This document shows positions 11,674-22,451 of a stretch of DNA of 64,000 nt, piece after piece. Within the stretch, counting starts at the first letter, position 1, and the number at the start of each line of letters is the position of its first letter. A program made the position numbers and the translations under genes. The DNA lies in contig NC_136003.1 of NCBI RefSeq assembly GCF_048128805.1, positions 21,095,340-21,159,339 of the forward strand, given 5' to 3'. Source of the DNA: Centroberyx gerrardi (Eukaryota; Chordata; Actinopteri; Beryciformes; Berycidae). A model generated the notes under the pieces. The model made no database searches and was not told the DNA's origin. It saw only the letters and a list, made by a program, of their open reading frames with translations.

Positions 11674-13886
11674 CTCCCTCCCTCCCTCTCTCCCAATAGG
11701 ACACGTTTGAGTTGCAGCTGATCACCTGGGTGGGCCTCTCCCTGTCTCTACTGTGCCTCTTCATCTGCATCCTCACGTTCTCGCTGGTCCGCTCCATCCA
11801 GAGTCCGCGGACCACCATTCACCTGCACCTCTGCATCAGCCTCTTCATCGCCAACCTCGTCTTCCTTGCAGGCATCTCCCGCACAGAGAACCGTGTAAAT
11901 ACAAACACAGCGGCAAAATCCTATTTCTGTCAAAGGGTGTGCAGACTGCTTCCAATGCAGAGTGCACTGAAAAAAATCTCCATCTTAACAAGTCATTTAG
12001 TCTATTATTGAGTCCTAAAATCGTAATTTTCTTAAAATATTTGAAAAAATCTGCCAGTGAGGTTAGATAATTTCACTTGTTTCCAATGCAAATCAACTTG
12101 TTTCAAGAATTTAGTAGAATCAAGTGTCATTTTCTTGATAGTAGTGCAGTGATCTGCCTTATTCTGACGATTTTCTGATGATATTGACAATCATTTCTAG
12201 AAAATTCCTGAAACAAATTAAACTGCATTGGAAACAAGTGGAGTTATCTCACCTAACTAGCAGAATCTTTCTCTTGGTTTAAGAAAAATAAGATCTGAAG
12301 GCTAAATATGAGACTAAATGACGTGTTAAGATGGATTTTTTTTTGCAGTGTGGGACTAGATGTTTGAAGTAACTGCAGAGCTACTGAATGATTTATGTGT
12401 GTGCTGTACAGTTGTAAACAACAGTACAGTAAGCAGTTTCTCCCTCTCTGTCACTTCTCAGCATCCTTTGTCTGTTATTTCCACTGCTGTGTTCCTGATC
12501 CTCTCCTCTCTCTCCCTGCTACATTAGACCGGCTGTGCAGTGGTAGCCGGTCTGCTGCATTATTTCTACCTGGCATCATTCTGCTGGATGTGTCTGGAGG
12601 GCGTACAGCTCTTCAGGATGGTAGTGCTGGTCTTCAACACTACCTTCAAAAGCCTCTACATGATGGCAGGCGGCTACGGAGTCCCAGCTGTAATTGTCGC
12701 TATCTCTGCCATAGTCAATGCCAAGGGATACGGCACCAAGAGACAGTGAGTTCCCATTACTGGCATTTGCCTTATTTCTAATTCATGCCTTAATAATATC
12801 TAACCTTTGAAAGACTCTGCCCTGCTCAATAAAGTCTTGATATGTATTCTAGTTGCTGGTTGAACTTGGAAGGTGCATTCATCTGGAGTTTCTTCGGTCC
12901 TGCCTGTCTCATCATCATTGTAAGTAATAAGAGTTGAGTGATACCTCTAAAATTGACTTCAGTTTTTGTTTTTAACACATAATCTCCATTGTCTTTCAGG
13001 TAAACATTTTCTTCTTTCTGATCACTGTGTGGAAGTTGGCACAGAAGTTCTCAAGTTTGAACCCCGACCTAAACAACTTGCGGAAAATTAAGTGAGTTCA
13101 TCAAAATCAAACCAAACACATTTCACGCTGATACTTGCAGTACCTCAGATTTGACCCATGTGTGTCTTCGTTGCCTCCTGCAGGGCGTTCACCATCACGG
13201 CAGTGGCTCAGCTGTGTGTGCTGGGCACCATGTGGATCTTTGGTTGTTTCCAGTTCGAGGGGGGCACAGCAGCCATGTCGTACCTGTTCACCATCCTCAG
13301 CAGTCTGCAGGGGGTCCTGCTCTTTGTCATGCACTGTCTGCTTTCTAAGCAGGTTTGTCACACTCCTCCCAAACATCAGAAGAGCGCAGGCAAATGAGCA
13401 ATAAGCTCTACAATTATGAATTCAGATCAATTAATATTCTCCTTTGCCCCCTGCAGGTGAGGGAAGAGTATGGAAGCTTCCTGTCCAGTTTCTGTGCACC
13501 TCAGAAGAAAAGGTACTCCGAGTTCAGTTCCTCCCAGTCGAGCAAAGCACAGGTGAGCAGTCTTACAAACTGAGTATTTCACTGTAGTGACTCTGATGCA
13601 GGCAGAATGACTGTAATGTTGAGCTGAATTCTCCAATAATTTAGCAGCACACAGTACCACCACCTTAACCAGTATCATCAAAATGCAACAGAATCTTAGA
13701 GATTTGCTGAATTCATGATGATATATAATATATAACTTATTGGGTTATCATTTCATTCTCATAAGTATTTAAGCTATACTGTAAACCTATTTTCATCATC
13801 TGCAGACAAATACAAAGAGGTTAGAAACTAAAGATCTCCAACCACAAAGCACAACAACAAAGTCAGAACATACACAGGCTACTTGA
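5546..13886 (+). CDS. adgre5: Adhesion G protein-coupled receptor, CD97/ADGRE5-like, 19 coding exons
   Basis: Exons: 5546-5576, 7364-7444, 7823-7990, 8097-8249, 8460-8606, 9099-9221, 9377-9420, 9517-9621, 9887-10040, 10309-10431, 10556-10746, 10875-11039, 11700-11894, 12528-12745, 12853-12919, 13000-13091, 13184-13352, 13457-13552, 13806-13886. The join gives 800 aa in frame. A signal peptide (about residues 1-22) is followed by four EGF modules, one per exon. The first three start with calcium-binding signatures (DYDEC, DINEC, DIDEC). A GAIN domain ends in a GPS with paired Cys and Trp and CNHLSSF, predicting cleavage between Leu482 and Ser483. Seven transmembrane segments then run from about 500 to 770, with a short cytoplasmic tail. 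Such receptors act at the plasma membrane in leukocyte adhesion, and the new N-terminus left by cleavage is the tethered agonist. The start has a good ACCATG context. EMR-type paralogues are the main alternative, but proximity to ptger1 favours ADGRE5. Confidence 0.9.
6445..6487. repeat. (CA)n microsatellite in intron 1
   Basis: Pure CA dinucleotide run inside the first intron of the adhesion GPCR gene. The flanking intron (5577-7363) shows no other clear element. Confidence 0.97.
8634..8933. mobile_element. Foldback MITE, hAT-like (copy 1, intron 5 of adgre5-like)
   Basis: The left end reads CACTGCAAAAA and the right end TTTTTGCAATG, so the termini are imperfect inverted repeats. The interior shares with the copy at 11965-12350 the phrases ATTGAGTC, CAAGTGACATGATCTT and GTGATCTGCCTTATT. 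There is no coding capacity. The two copies are clearly diverged, so neither insertion is recent. Confidence 0.7.
9712..9732. repeat. Poly(C) tract in intron 8
   Basis: A run of about 21 C residues in the intron between the exons ending at 9621 and starting at 9887 of the adhesion GPCR gene. Length is likely polymorphic and prone to sequencing error. Confidence 0.95.
11635..11669. repeat. (TC)n microsatellite near a splice acceptor
   Basis: A CT-dinucleotide run followed by CCCTCCCTCCCT lies 30-65 bases upstream of the acceptor at 11698-11699, which precedes the exon encoding the first transmembrane segments of the adhesion GPCR. It forms an extended polypyrimidine tract. Confidence 0.93.
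11965..12350. mobile_element. Foldback MITE, hAT-like (copy 2, intron 13 of adgre5-like)
   Basis: The element begins CACTGAAAAAAAT and ends TTTTTTTTGCAGTG. Its arms form a long inverted repeat: ATCTTAACAAGTCATTTAGT near the left end matches, with one mismatch, the reverse complement of the sequence just inside the right end. GTTTCCAATGCA also pairs with TGCATTGGAAAC further in. No coding capacity. Same family as 8634-8933. Confidence 0.8.
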
Positions 13887-15417
13887 AGCAACATTTTTAA
13901 TTTCTCATTGTTGAAAGATGCCTGCATTGTCCACCAAGCAACAGTATTTTTAAATCAGCCCATTAATTTAAGCAATTAATGTGGGTGTGAGCAGCACAGT
14001 GTGAGATATGATCCGTCTCACCATTTCCTCTGTAATTAGATTGCTTAAGAGACATTTAAGACACATAATGGATGCAGGACCTTGTGAAAGTCTAATTTTG
14101 GAGCCATTTCAAAAGCAAACTTATAATTCTTTTCCGGAGCTCGGAGATAAGGAGGGAAAGTAGGTGGTGTGAAGTGAAGCATGTTGTATCTTGGTGATTG
14201 AGCAGAGCCAATCTGCATAATGAAAGAGCGCTGAGTGAGTCTATCATGACTGATTGGGTTGCCTATATAATACCTTCTGTCATCCTCAGACATCCAAGAG
14301 CATCCAGAACACAGGAGAGTCTCATATCTGAAGAGCGAAGGAACGACCTGGGAACGATGAATTTGTGTTCCATCTCCTGGAAGATTTACAGTGAATGTCC
14401 TCATGTTTTAGCCAATACACACGTTTGGCTCGCTGCAACATATTGTGAATAGTAGGCTACTATTCTTTAGCATTAGTTGGCCTTTACATTTTAAGCTGGT
14501 CTAAGAGAACTGTAATATTTTGTAAATGAAGGACTTCATTCCAAAATGCTATATATCTATTTTTTTTGGGGGGGGGGATCTGAAATTCACCAGTCAATAT
14601 TTCAAAAACACAGATCATTCTATCCTTTAAAACCTGCATATGCTAATATTTAAGCAAAGGTGTTAAGATGATCCATGACTTAAACAGTAACACATAGTGT
14701 GCTTTACTTTCATGCCAGACATTTTGTGAAAATTTGTTTGTTTGTTTGTTTGTTTTCAAATGGGGGATATTGCATTTTGGGACAAAACTCTCCAAATGTT
14801 TTCTATGTATTTTCATGTGTGGAAAAAATATGTATATGACTGATTTTGGACGCAAAAAATCCAGCAAACTGATATTATCAAGACCTGGTTTAATCAGGTT
14901 CACCTAATCATCCAGGTACTTTATCGGACCAAAGACAATCTGAAAGACAATCTGAAAGATTTTCTAACAAAGGCAAGCACTTTTTTCTTATCGTTTGTGT
15001 TTTTGTTTGTTTTTCCTTTACTTTTTTCCTCTTCTGTATATTTTTTCCACTGTATTTAAAATATTGTTTAAATAGACAAAGATGGATTTGAAATGTATAT
15101 TTGTGCGTATATTGCTGTAAATTTCTGTATAAAGCTGAGCAGGTTACAGCATTCCTGCTCCAGGCATGTTAAATGTATTGGATTTAAATGTATGAATAGA
15201 CATGGGGTGTATTATAGATAATCAGTGTCTTAAACTTTGAATGTTCAATATTGTTATTATTGTCTGTCAGAATATTGACTCTGTTGGAACCACTGGTATG
15301 TGGACAGAACAAATTATGTTTGTGTTAATTTTTCACATTCTTTGCTCAAAATAATGATCTTTTTGTTTTGTATTCCCTATTTACATTTTCTATATGTTTC
15401 ATATTGTAAATTATTAT

Positions 15418-15423
15418 AATAAA
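15418..15423 (+). terminator. Polyadenylation signal of the adgre5-like gene
   Basis: An AATAAA in an AT-rich setting about 1.5 kb after the stop codon at 13886, followed by a T-rich stretch. It is the best candidate for the end of a 3' untranslated region running from 13887. Confidence 0.55.
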
Positions 15424-18400
15424 TGTTTTAAGTGTTAATTGTTTTCAGCGTTGATTCCTCTCTAGGAAAAAAATATCACTCTGGCACCAAGGTCTCCCCA
15501 CTATTGCCTTTGAAATAATTCATTTAATCTAGAAAATAAAAATCTAGAGTTTTTAACATCTGAGGGAGAAAGATATCCTGTTTTGCTCCCTGGATCTTCA
15601 TGTCAGAGAGCCCAGTTTGTGAAATGGGAATTGATGGCTTTACTGAAATTCTACTCAGGCAGAGATTGGCAGAAACAGACAACAGGAAGGAATTAGAGTT
15701 CAGAGTTTTGTCGAAAGAGCAAACACAAGGTCATTACTAACCCCACGCTCCCGTATTGATTTTCTAACCCTTCTGCTGTCTTCTATCAGTAATCCATGTC
15801 TATCACGCTGTCCCATAGCTCTTTGCTTACTGCTACAACGCTCATCCGGCTTGTTAACTTGCAAATCAAAGGGCAGAGAGCAATACAGACAGAGGAAATG
15901 GAAGATCGCTCCATTGCTCCTCTCTTCTCTTCATTCCTATTTATTTCCTCCAGTGGCTCAGAGGCATGACGGTCTCAAAGGCAACTCTGAATCTCAAAAC
16001 ATGTACTTGACTTTTAAAACAGAGCAAAACAAACCTTAAGTAGCCCCAGCAACACATTAGATGTGTCAGGGAAGATGAGACAGAGTCAACTCAAACACTA
16101 GATTAGTGAGGTAGTCTGGATTGACATTTTCACTGAAACTCACAAAGTAACAAATAAAAACTCTTGGAGAGAGTTCCTGTGGAAAGTATAGTCAGCCATT
16201 TTTTTCAGAACTCCTCTTATAGTGAATAGGAAAGATCCAAATCAGACAAGTGCTTGGAGAGAGTGTCCTTAGATAACTTTTTGAAGAGTTTTTGATGTTA
16301 CATTACCAAGAAACCCGATGATTGCCGTTCTAGGTGCTAGGCCAGAAGAAGTGAAAGACAGGAAAAAAAAAAAGTATTTACTACAAATTCTCTTAGTGAT
16401 TGTGGAAAAAGCTCTAACGTTAAGGTGGCTCAAAACAGAACCTCCAACTTGCAAAGAATGGTTGACTGTTGTAAGAGGAATCTACTCAATGGAGAAAATA
16501 ACACACACATTAAGATTACAGAACACACAATTTAATGAAAGGTGAACAATTTGGAGAGAAAAAATGGAAGAAAGCTGGGATTGAACATTGATAAACCTGT
16601 TGGTCTTCTATCCTGTCTAGACTATCTGAATTACACCCATGTAACAGTATGGATGGGATGATTACTCATGTAATGGTTGACAAGGTGGAATGTAACCCAT
16701 TTATTTTTATTATTATTATTATTATTTATTTATTAATTTTTTTTCCTAGAGGGGTGGGGGGTTTATTACAGGGAAAAGGGGAAGAGACATGTTGGTGTAT
16801 AATTGTACTCATGCATATTATTTTCAATAAAAATATAAGTTGCAAAAAAAGAAACAGAGTATTGCTTCTTTAGCCATTTGCAAAGCCTGTTCGACTCAAA
16901 GTTGATGCACCTCTAGGGTTTCTGTGCAGCTTCTGACCGCATCTCTTCAGAAGCACAGGAGCAGTTTCTCTTTGAAGCGAGCAACCATTCTGCACCTTTC
17001 ATTCCTTGAGCCTCCTATATGAAAAGCTTCAGTAAAAACATCAGATTTACTAAAATATCCGCCAGGTTCAGTGTTGTGTTGGGGTGACTTTGTGTAAACG
17101 ATTTGTAACCTTTCATCCAGGCAAGCAAAGAGCATCATGGTCCTTCGAGCTCCTCTGATGTCTGTCTCTGTGTCCTCTTTTATGCCCAGAGATCTTTATA
17201 TGTGACAGTAGATGATGATATTTATCCAAACTGAATAACAGAAACAATTGTCTTATTGTTTTAGGAAGAATAAGACAATTAAATAAGAATATTTTAGCAG
17301 TTGCAGACTTTGAACTCATCTGTTCAACTGCTCGCAATATCGTCAATATACAGCAAAAAGAAGGTGAAGGCTGGCATCGTCTCTGTTTCAGAGTTTACTA
17401 AAAGAGGAGCAACAGAGGAGATGAATGGATGGAGGGAACACATCCAGAGAGGAAGGTCGAGCGTGTAGAGATAAGATAGCAGCCACAGAAGACAGAGAGA
17501 GTCAGACAGGGAGAAAGAGAGACTGGCAGAGAGACAGAGAAAGAGGAGAGGGGAGACAGAGAGCAGACGAGTGTGTGTGTGTGGACAATAGGGATGATTG
17601 ACTGTGGCGAACCAGGCAGCTCTGCAGACAGGAGAGACACGCTGAGGCAGCAGGTGGGTAACACTCTTCTTCTCTCCTCTGTTCTGTGCCATTCCAAACA
17701 ATTCATCAACAAGTCATCTAAAGGTAAGTTTCATTTACTATTGATAACCACGCTCATGTTCATTTACTTTTTGATAACATGCTTTACACATTTGTATCTG
17801 GTAGTAAATCAGTGAAAGCTGAAATATAGACTGACTATACAAAATAAGGAACACTTTATCTTTCCATGAAATAGACTAACGAGGTGAATCCCTAGGAAAG
17901 CTATGATCTCTTAATGATTTTGTCTATTAAATCCACTTTAGTCATGAATGGGAGGTGTATGAGAGGGAGAGGAGACAAGTTAAAGAGGGATTTTGAAGCC
18001 TTGACAATTGAGGCTATTGAAAAATGGATAGTGCAAAAGGAGCACTAACCCAATTTTAGCAGGGCATTTCTAATTTTCTGTACTTTCTGTGTAAGCCCTA
18101 ATTATTATTAGCATCTTGATCACGCCGTAGTTGTTGAGGAATGAAACCCTTTGTTTGAAACATAAAGTAATAAGAAGTCAACAAGATTCAGAGTAACAGA
18201 GGCTTGTTGTGTGGGAAAAGATACAGTAGCCGGCATCACTCGTCCGTCTGAAGCATTTGCATGGCAAATGACATGATGGGTTTGACATGACAAGTTTCTT
18301 TCATCATTGGTCACATTCCGCCTGTCCTGAACGGAGCTCCTGAAATCCTTTTAATCAGGCAGAGCCCTTGTCATGTATTCACACTCCCCGGGGAAATTGC

Positions 18401-19643
18401 TGCTTGTTAGCTGTCACCTGCCTGTTCTCTCTGCTGGTACGCTGACTGTTGATAAGGCAAGAGGGGAGAGAACGCAAGTGGAAAAAAATACAAATTAAAT
18501 GTATTAAAAGTATTGCTGTACAGTACTGGCATGGACATAAGGGGAGCAGTGGAGGTAATTAATTTTCACTGAAGCACCAAGCAGCCTTCTCCGCCCATCA
18601 GGGGGTCTGTGACTTTAAATTGCACATTTTAAGTATAAATTAGTGTGAAAGTCTAAAATAAAAAATGTATTTATTTATTTATTTACTCCCTTATTTTATT
18701 TGGGCTGAATTGCTTGAGGAGTGAAAACTTTCTCTTATGAAAATGACTCTCTTGGGGCGTTGAAAAGTATAGGTTGAACTTTCTGTTAGAATAATAAAGC
18801 CCACTGTGGTTCATTTTGGGATGGTAATGGGATGAGTTCATTTTCTAGTCACTGTCTAGTATTGGGAAAACACAGTTTAATATCACTATGGAATTCAATA
18901 GAGATATCGGACCGGAAAAACTCAATAAAAAGTGCAGCATCTTAAGTTTCACATAAAGCATCAAGAGGGTGATAAATAATTTATTTTTTCTTTGAAACCC
19001 CAGGAACTAGACTCAAATGCCAACTCTAAGGAAAATGTGTATAGAATCAGAAGCAAAGTCCACCAAAGAAAACACTTTTGTATCAATAGTACTATAAACT
19101 TATTTCAGACTAAAAATTTGCTTTTGTGGCAGGACTTTTACTTTTCTCTAGATTTGCATTAATGACTTTTTTAATTTACTTTCTTATCAATGTTAGTAGT
19201 TTAAAATCCTTCTCAGAAGTCATCAGAAGTTAGTTACATTAGTTATAAAAGCAGTGTGTTGAAAAATCTCTTCCCAGGAAAGCATGCCCCTGGAATCCCT
19301 GGGCTTTGTTAGAGAAAAGTGTCCTTTTTATGATTTTCACCCCGTCTCTAAGAGAGTCTGTGCACGTCACTGCTGTGCCCCTGTGGACGGGCTGAGATTC
19401 AAATCATTCTGGAGAGTGAGACTTCATTAACCTCTTGCAGACGTTTGGACATTGAGTAGAGAGGCAGAGGCAAGGCTGTTGTTGGCAGATTCCCTCAAAC
19501 TGATAATTCTCATAATTCTCCACTAGTTTGGTTTCAATATCTTGCCCACAAAGCATCAGCGAGGGAAATGTGATGTACCCAACTCAAGAAAAGGATATTT
19601 ATTGTGAGGTGTTTTTGTATCCCATATTTTATACCCATCTCTA

Positions 19644-19656
<13 letters not shown>

Positions 19657-19690
<34 letters not shown>
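19657..19690. repeat. (CA)n microsatellite
   Basis: CA run preceded by a short CT run, in the spacer upstream of ptger1. Confidence 0.95.
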
Positions 19691-19697
<7 letters not shown>

Positions 19698-20070
19698 CAC
19701 AAACTGACAAAAACTCATTGCATCATGACAGTTCAGCCAAAGCAAAAACACTGGCTGAAACCAAGTAATGAGTTAAGGAAACTGTCAAAGAGAGCAGCTG
19801 TGGAGCTGTTATGGTGAGGTTCCAGAAAGGGTAAAAGATAAATGAGCAAGGTGTGTTTGTGGCAGGTCGAAGATGTTAAACAGGTGCAAGAAATGTGCTG
19901 AAAAGGAGAACAATTTTCATGCAACGGGCATACACAATGTCTGGTCAGAGGATATGTTGTGCAAACAAACCACATGAAAGCAGCATGAAACAAAAATTAC
20001 ACAAGTTTCCTTCATTGCCACACTACAGGGCTGGTAGAAGTTGTTGAACAATTTGTTAAAAATCTTCCAG

Positions 20071-20232
20071 TGGGACGGTCCTGGTGGCTCAGCTGGCCAA
20101 GGCGCCTACCATTTAACCGCAACATCTTAGGTTTTGAATCTGGCCTGGGACCTTTGTCGCATGTCACCCCCCAGTCTCTCTCCAAATTTCTCTACTGTGA
20201 CTGTCTAATAAAGGCAGAAATGCCAACAAAAT
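20071..20232 (+). mobile_element. tRNA-derived SINE
   Basis: A GGTGGCTCAGCTGGCCAAGG segment matches a pol III A box. About 35 bases later, AGGTTTTGAATCTGG is a decayed B box (expected GGTTCGAATCC). The 3' part, TGTCTAATAAAGGCAGAAATG, is the tail of an abundant percomorph SINE. It lacks a tRNA cloverleaf and is not a functional tRNA gene. Confidence 0.8.
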
Positions 20233-20870
20233 CCTCTGATCCTTAAAACATCCTCCGAACAAGAGATACAGAAATGATCCCATTGTTGGATGCTCAGCTT
20301 TCACGGGTCATTCCCATGATTATTCATATTTCTGAGAGTTTGCTTGTGTGAGAGTGCATGCAGGCATTCAATCCAAGCAATCACATATGTGCCCGTGCTT
20401 GAATGATGGGTAAGGGAAAACAGTGGGTAGAGTTTCAGAAAAAGAAAGAGGCTCTGGCTCTGGCTCCTCTTCATTACTGCCTGTGCAACAGCAGCTCTCC
20501 TAATTATGGTCCAAATCCTCGAGAGCCATTGGCAGACCAAACGTACTTATAATAATCAATCATCGCGCTTCCCAGTGAAGCATGTGTCAAAGCATTCATT
20601 AGTGCATGATAGCGCATTTAAGATTTCTCTGTTGTACCGCAGTGTATGAATTACTTAAGATGCCTAGAAATTAGCAGAGCAGAATGAGGTAAAGATATTA
20701 GTTAGAAATTATGGCTCAATAGCTTTGAATCAATGCACAAAGACTTTAACAATTCAACCAGGCTCTGCACAGGTGCTGATCGGGAGAAATATTTATTGAA
20801 AGTAGTTTTAACTTTGCCTGTAATTCTCCGTAGATGACACTGAAGCTGAGGACACCTTCTCTGCTGCATC

Positions 20871-22178
20871 ATGGCTTCTCCCTCCTCTGCACCTTCCATC
20901 CTCCACCACGAGTCAGAGATCAACTCCTCTGAATACCCAAATCCCCTGTTGCTAAATAGCAGCACCTCGCTACCCATCAGATCTTCAGGCTTAGGAATGT
21001 CCTGCTTCACCATGACCTTTGGCGCCATCTCCAACATCACTGCTCTGGGCATCCTGGCCAAATCCCGCGTCCGATTTCGCCGCCAAGCCAAAGCGCCGTT
21101 TCTGCTGTTGGCAGGGGCATTGCTATTGGCTGATCTCGGAGGTCACGTGATCCCCGGTGCCTTTGCCATGTATGTGCACATGGATCATAGTCAGAGGTAC
21201 AAAGTGGCAATGCATGCCATAGAGCCTGCCAAGACTTTCTGCCAGATCTTTGGGGCAAGCATGGTGTTCTTTGGCTTGTGCCCTTTGCTGCTGGGCTGTG
21301 CCATGGCAGTGGAGCGCTGTGTGGGCATCACCCAGCCGCTGCTCCACGCCGCCACCATCACAGTGACTCTCGTCCGCCGAGTTGTGCTGCTTCTGTCCTC
21401 TCTCGCCCTCCTGCTAGCAGCGCTGCCTCTATTCGCTGTCGGCACTTACGCTCCCCAGTTTCCCGGCACCTGGTGTTTCTTGCCCCTCCACGGCCCGCGA
21501 TCTACAGCGGACACCAACCTGGCCCTGGCCTTCTCATGTCTGGGCCTCACAGCGCTCACACTCTCCCTGCTCTGTAACATCATAAGTGGCCTGGCATTGC
21601 TGCAGGCCAGGGTGAGCTCCCACAATGTTAAGCCAAAGTCAGCGGCTCGGTGTCACCGTCATGCATCGTCCTCATCCTCATCCTCTTCCTCCTCTTTCTG
21701 CTCACTGGATGTGGAGATGATGGCACAGTTGGCTGTGATCACTGTGGTTTCCTGTGTGTGCTGGAGTCTCTTTCTTGTGAGTACTGTCACTTAACACCAG
21801 CTGTTTAAAGGTTTTTTCCACCCTTAGTAGCCACTTGATGTATATTTACAGTCCCTAATAGTTTCTGAATATTGTAAATGATACAGTACTACATTCATAA
21901 GTGATTATGTGTCTCTCTTATATTAACAGATCCACATTCTTGTGTCAGTGATGCAGTTTTACCAAAGCTCCAGTGCCTCAGTCCCTCAACCAGAGGGGTT
22001 AACTCTACTGGGTTTACGTATGGCCTCCTGGAATCAGATCCTGGACCCCTGGGTTTACATCTTACTAAGGAGAGCAGTGCTGTACAGAGTTTGCTGTGCC
22101 CTCCACACAGAGGGATCCACTACGGCAGCAGGCAGCTCCTGTGCAGACTCACGCAGGCAGATCCCCAGTCTGCATTGA
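20871..22178 (+). CDS. ptger1: Prostaglandin E2 receptor EP1 subtype
   Basis: Two coding exons, 20871-21776 and 21930-22178, join in frame to 384 aa (human EP1 is about 400). It is a class A GPCR that binds prostaglandin E2 at the plasma membrane and in mammals raises intracellular calcium. Visible marks are seven hydrophobic segments, the prostanoid-receptor second extracellular loop motif FPGTWCF, ERC in place of DRY at the end of TM3 (AVERCVGI), and in TM7 the signature [17 protein letters not shown], whose Arg is the usual contact for the ligand carboxylate. The intron falls in TM6, as in other prostanoid receptors. The third intracellular loop carries a run of ten serines (codons near 21667-21700). 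EP3 or FP are less likely, since the TM7 and following segment match EP1 best. Confidence 0.93.
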
Positions 22179-22445
22179 CACTCTTGAGCATTTGTCTTAT
22201 GGATTACAAAAGATTAATATTTCCCTCTTACTTGTGTATAAGACTATAACACCTTTCTTAATTATTTCCAACAAGGGTAAGTGAGGGTCATGCTGTGCCA
22301 GCCAAAAGTCTGTAAGACTGCAGTATGAACAGAGCATAAAAAGGGGTTTAACCCATCTCACAACATTTATTTTGTAGTATCTACCGGTGTCCTGTAGCCT
22401 ACTATCGATTCGACACAACGGGCACCTGAAAATTCTGGTGGTTGA

Positions 22446-22451
22446 AATAAA
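22446..22451 (+). terminator. Candidate polyadenylation signal of ptger1
   Basis: AATAAA about 270 bases after the ptger1 stop codon. No other strong candidate lies between 22179 and this point. Confidence 0.4.

Larger units (their letters stand above)
13887..20870. other. 3' UTR and spacer between adgre5-like and ptger1
   Basis: The first 1.5 kb is probably the 3' untranslated region of the adhesion GPCR gene. The rest has no supported coding exon. It holds an ATT/TTA-rich simple repeat near 16.7 kb, a CA microsatellite at 19.66 kb and a tRNA-derived SINE at 20.07 kb. Open frames near 17.3-17.8 kb arise from low-complexity GA/CT sequence. Confidence 0.6.

Noticed and set aside
17113-17815. 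Several frames of 75-125 codons in GA/CT-rich sequence
   Set aside because: Low-complexity composition, no domain, overlapping on both strands. Nothing supports a gene.
20085-20160. Possible tRNA gene
   Set aside because: A-box and B-box motifs are present, but no cloverleaf can be drawn, the B box is decayed, and the 3' part is a known SINE tail.
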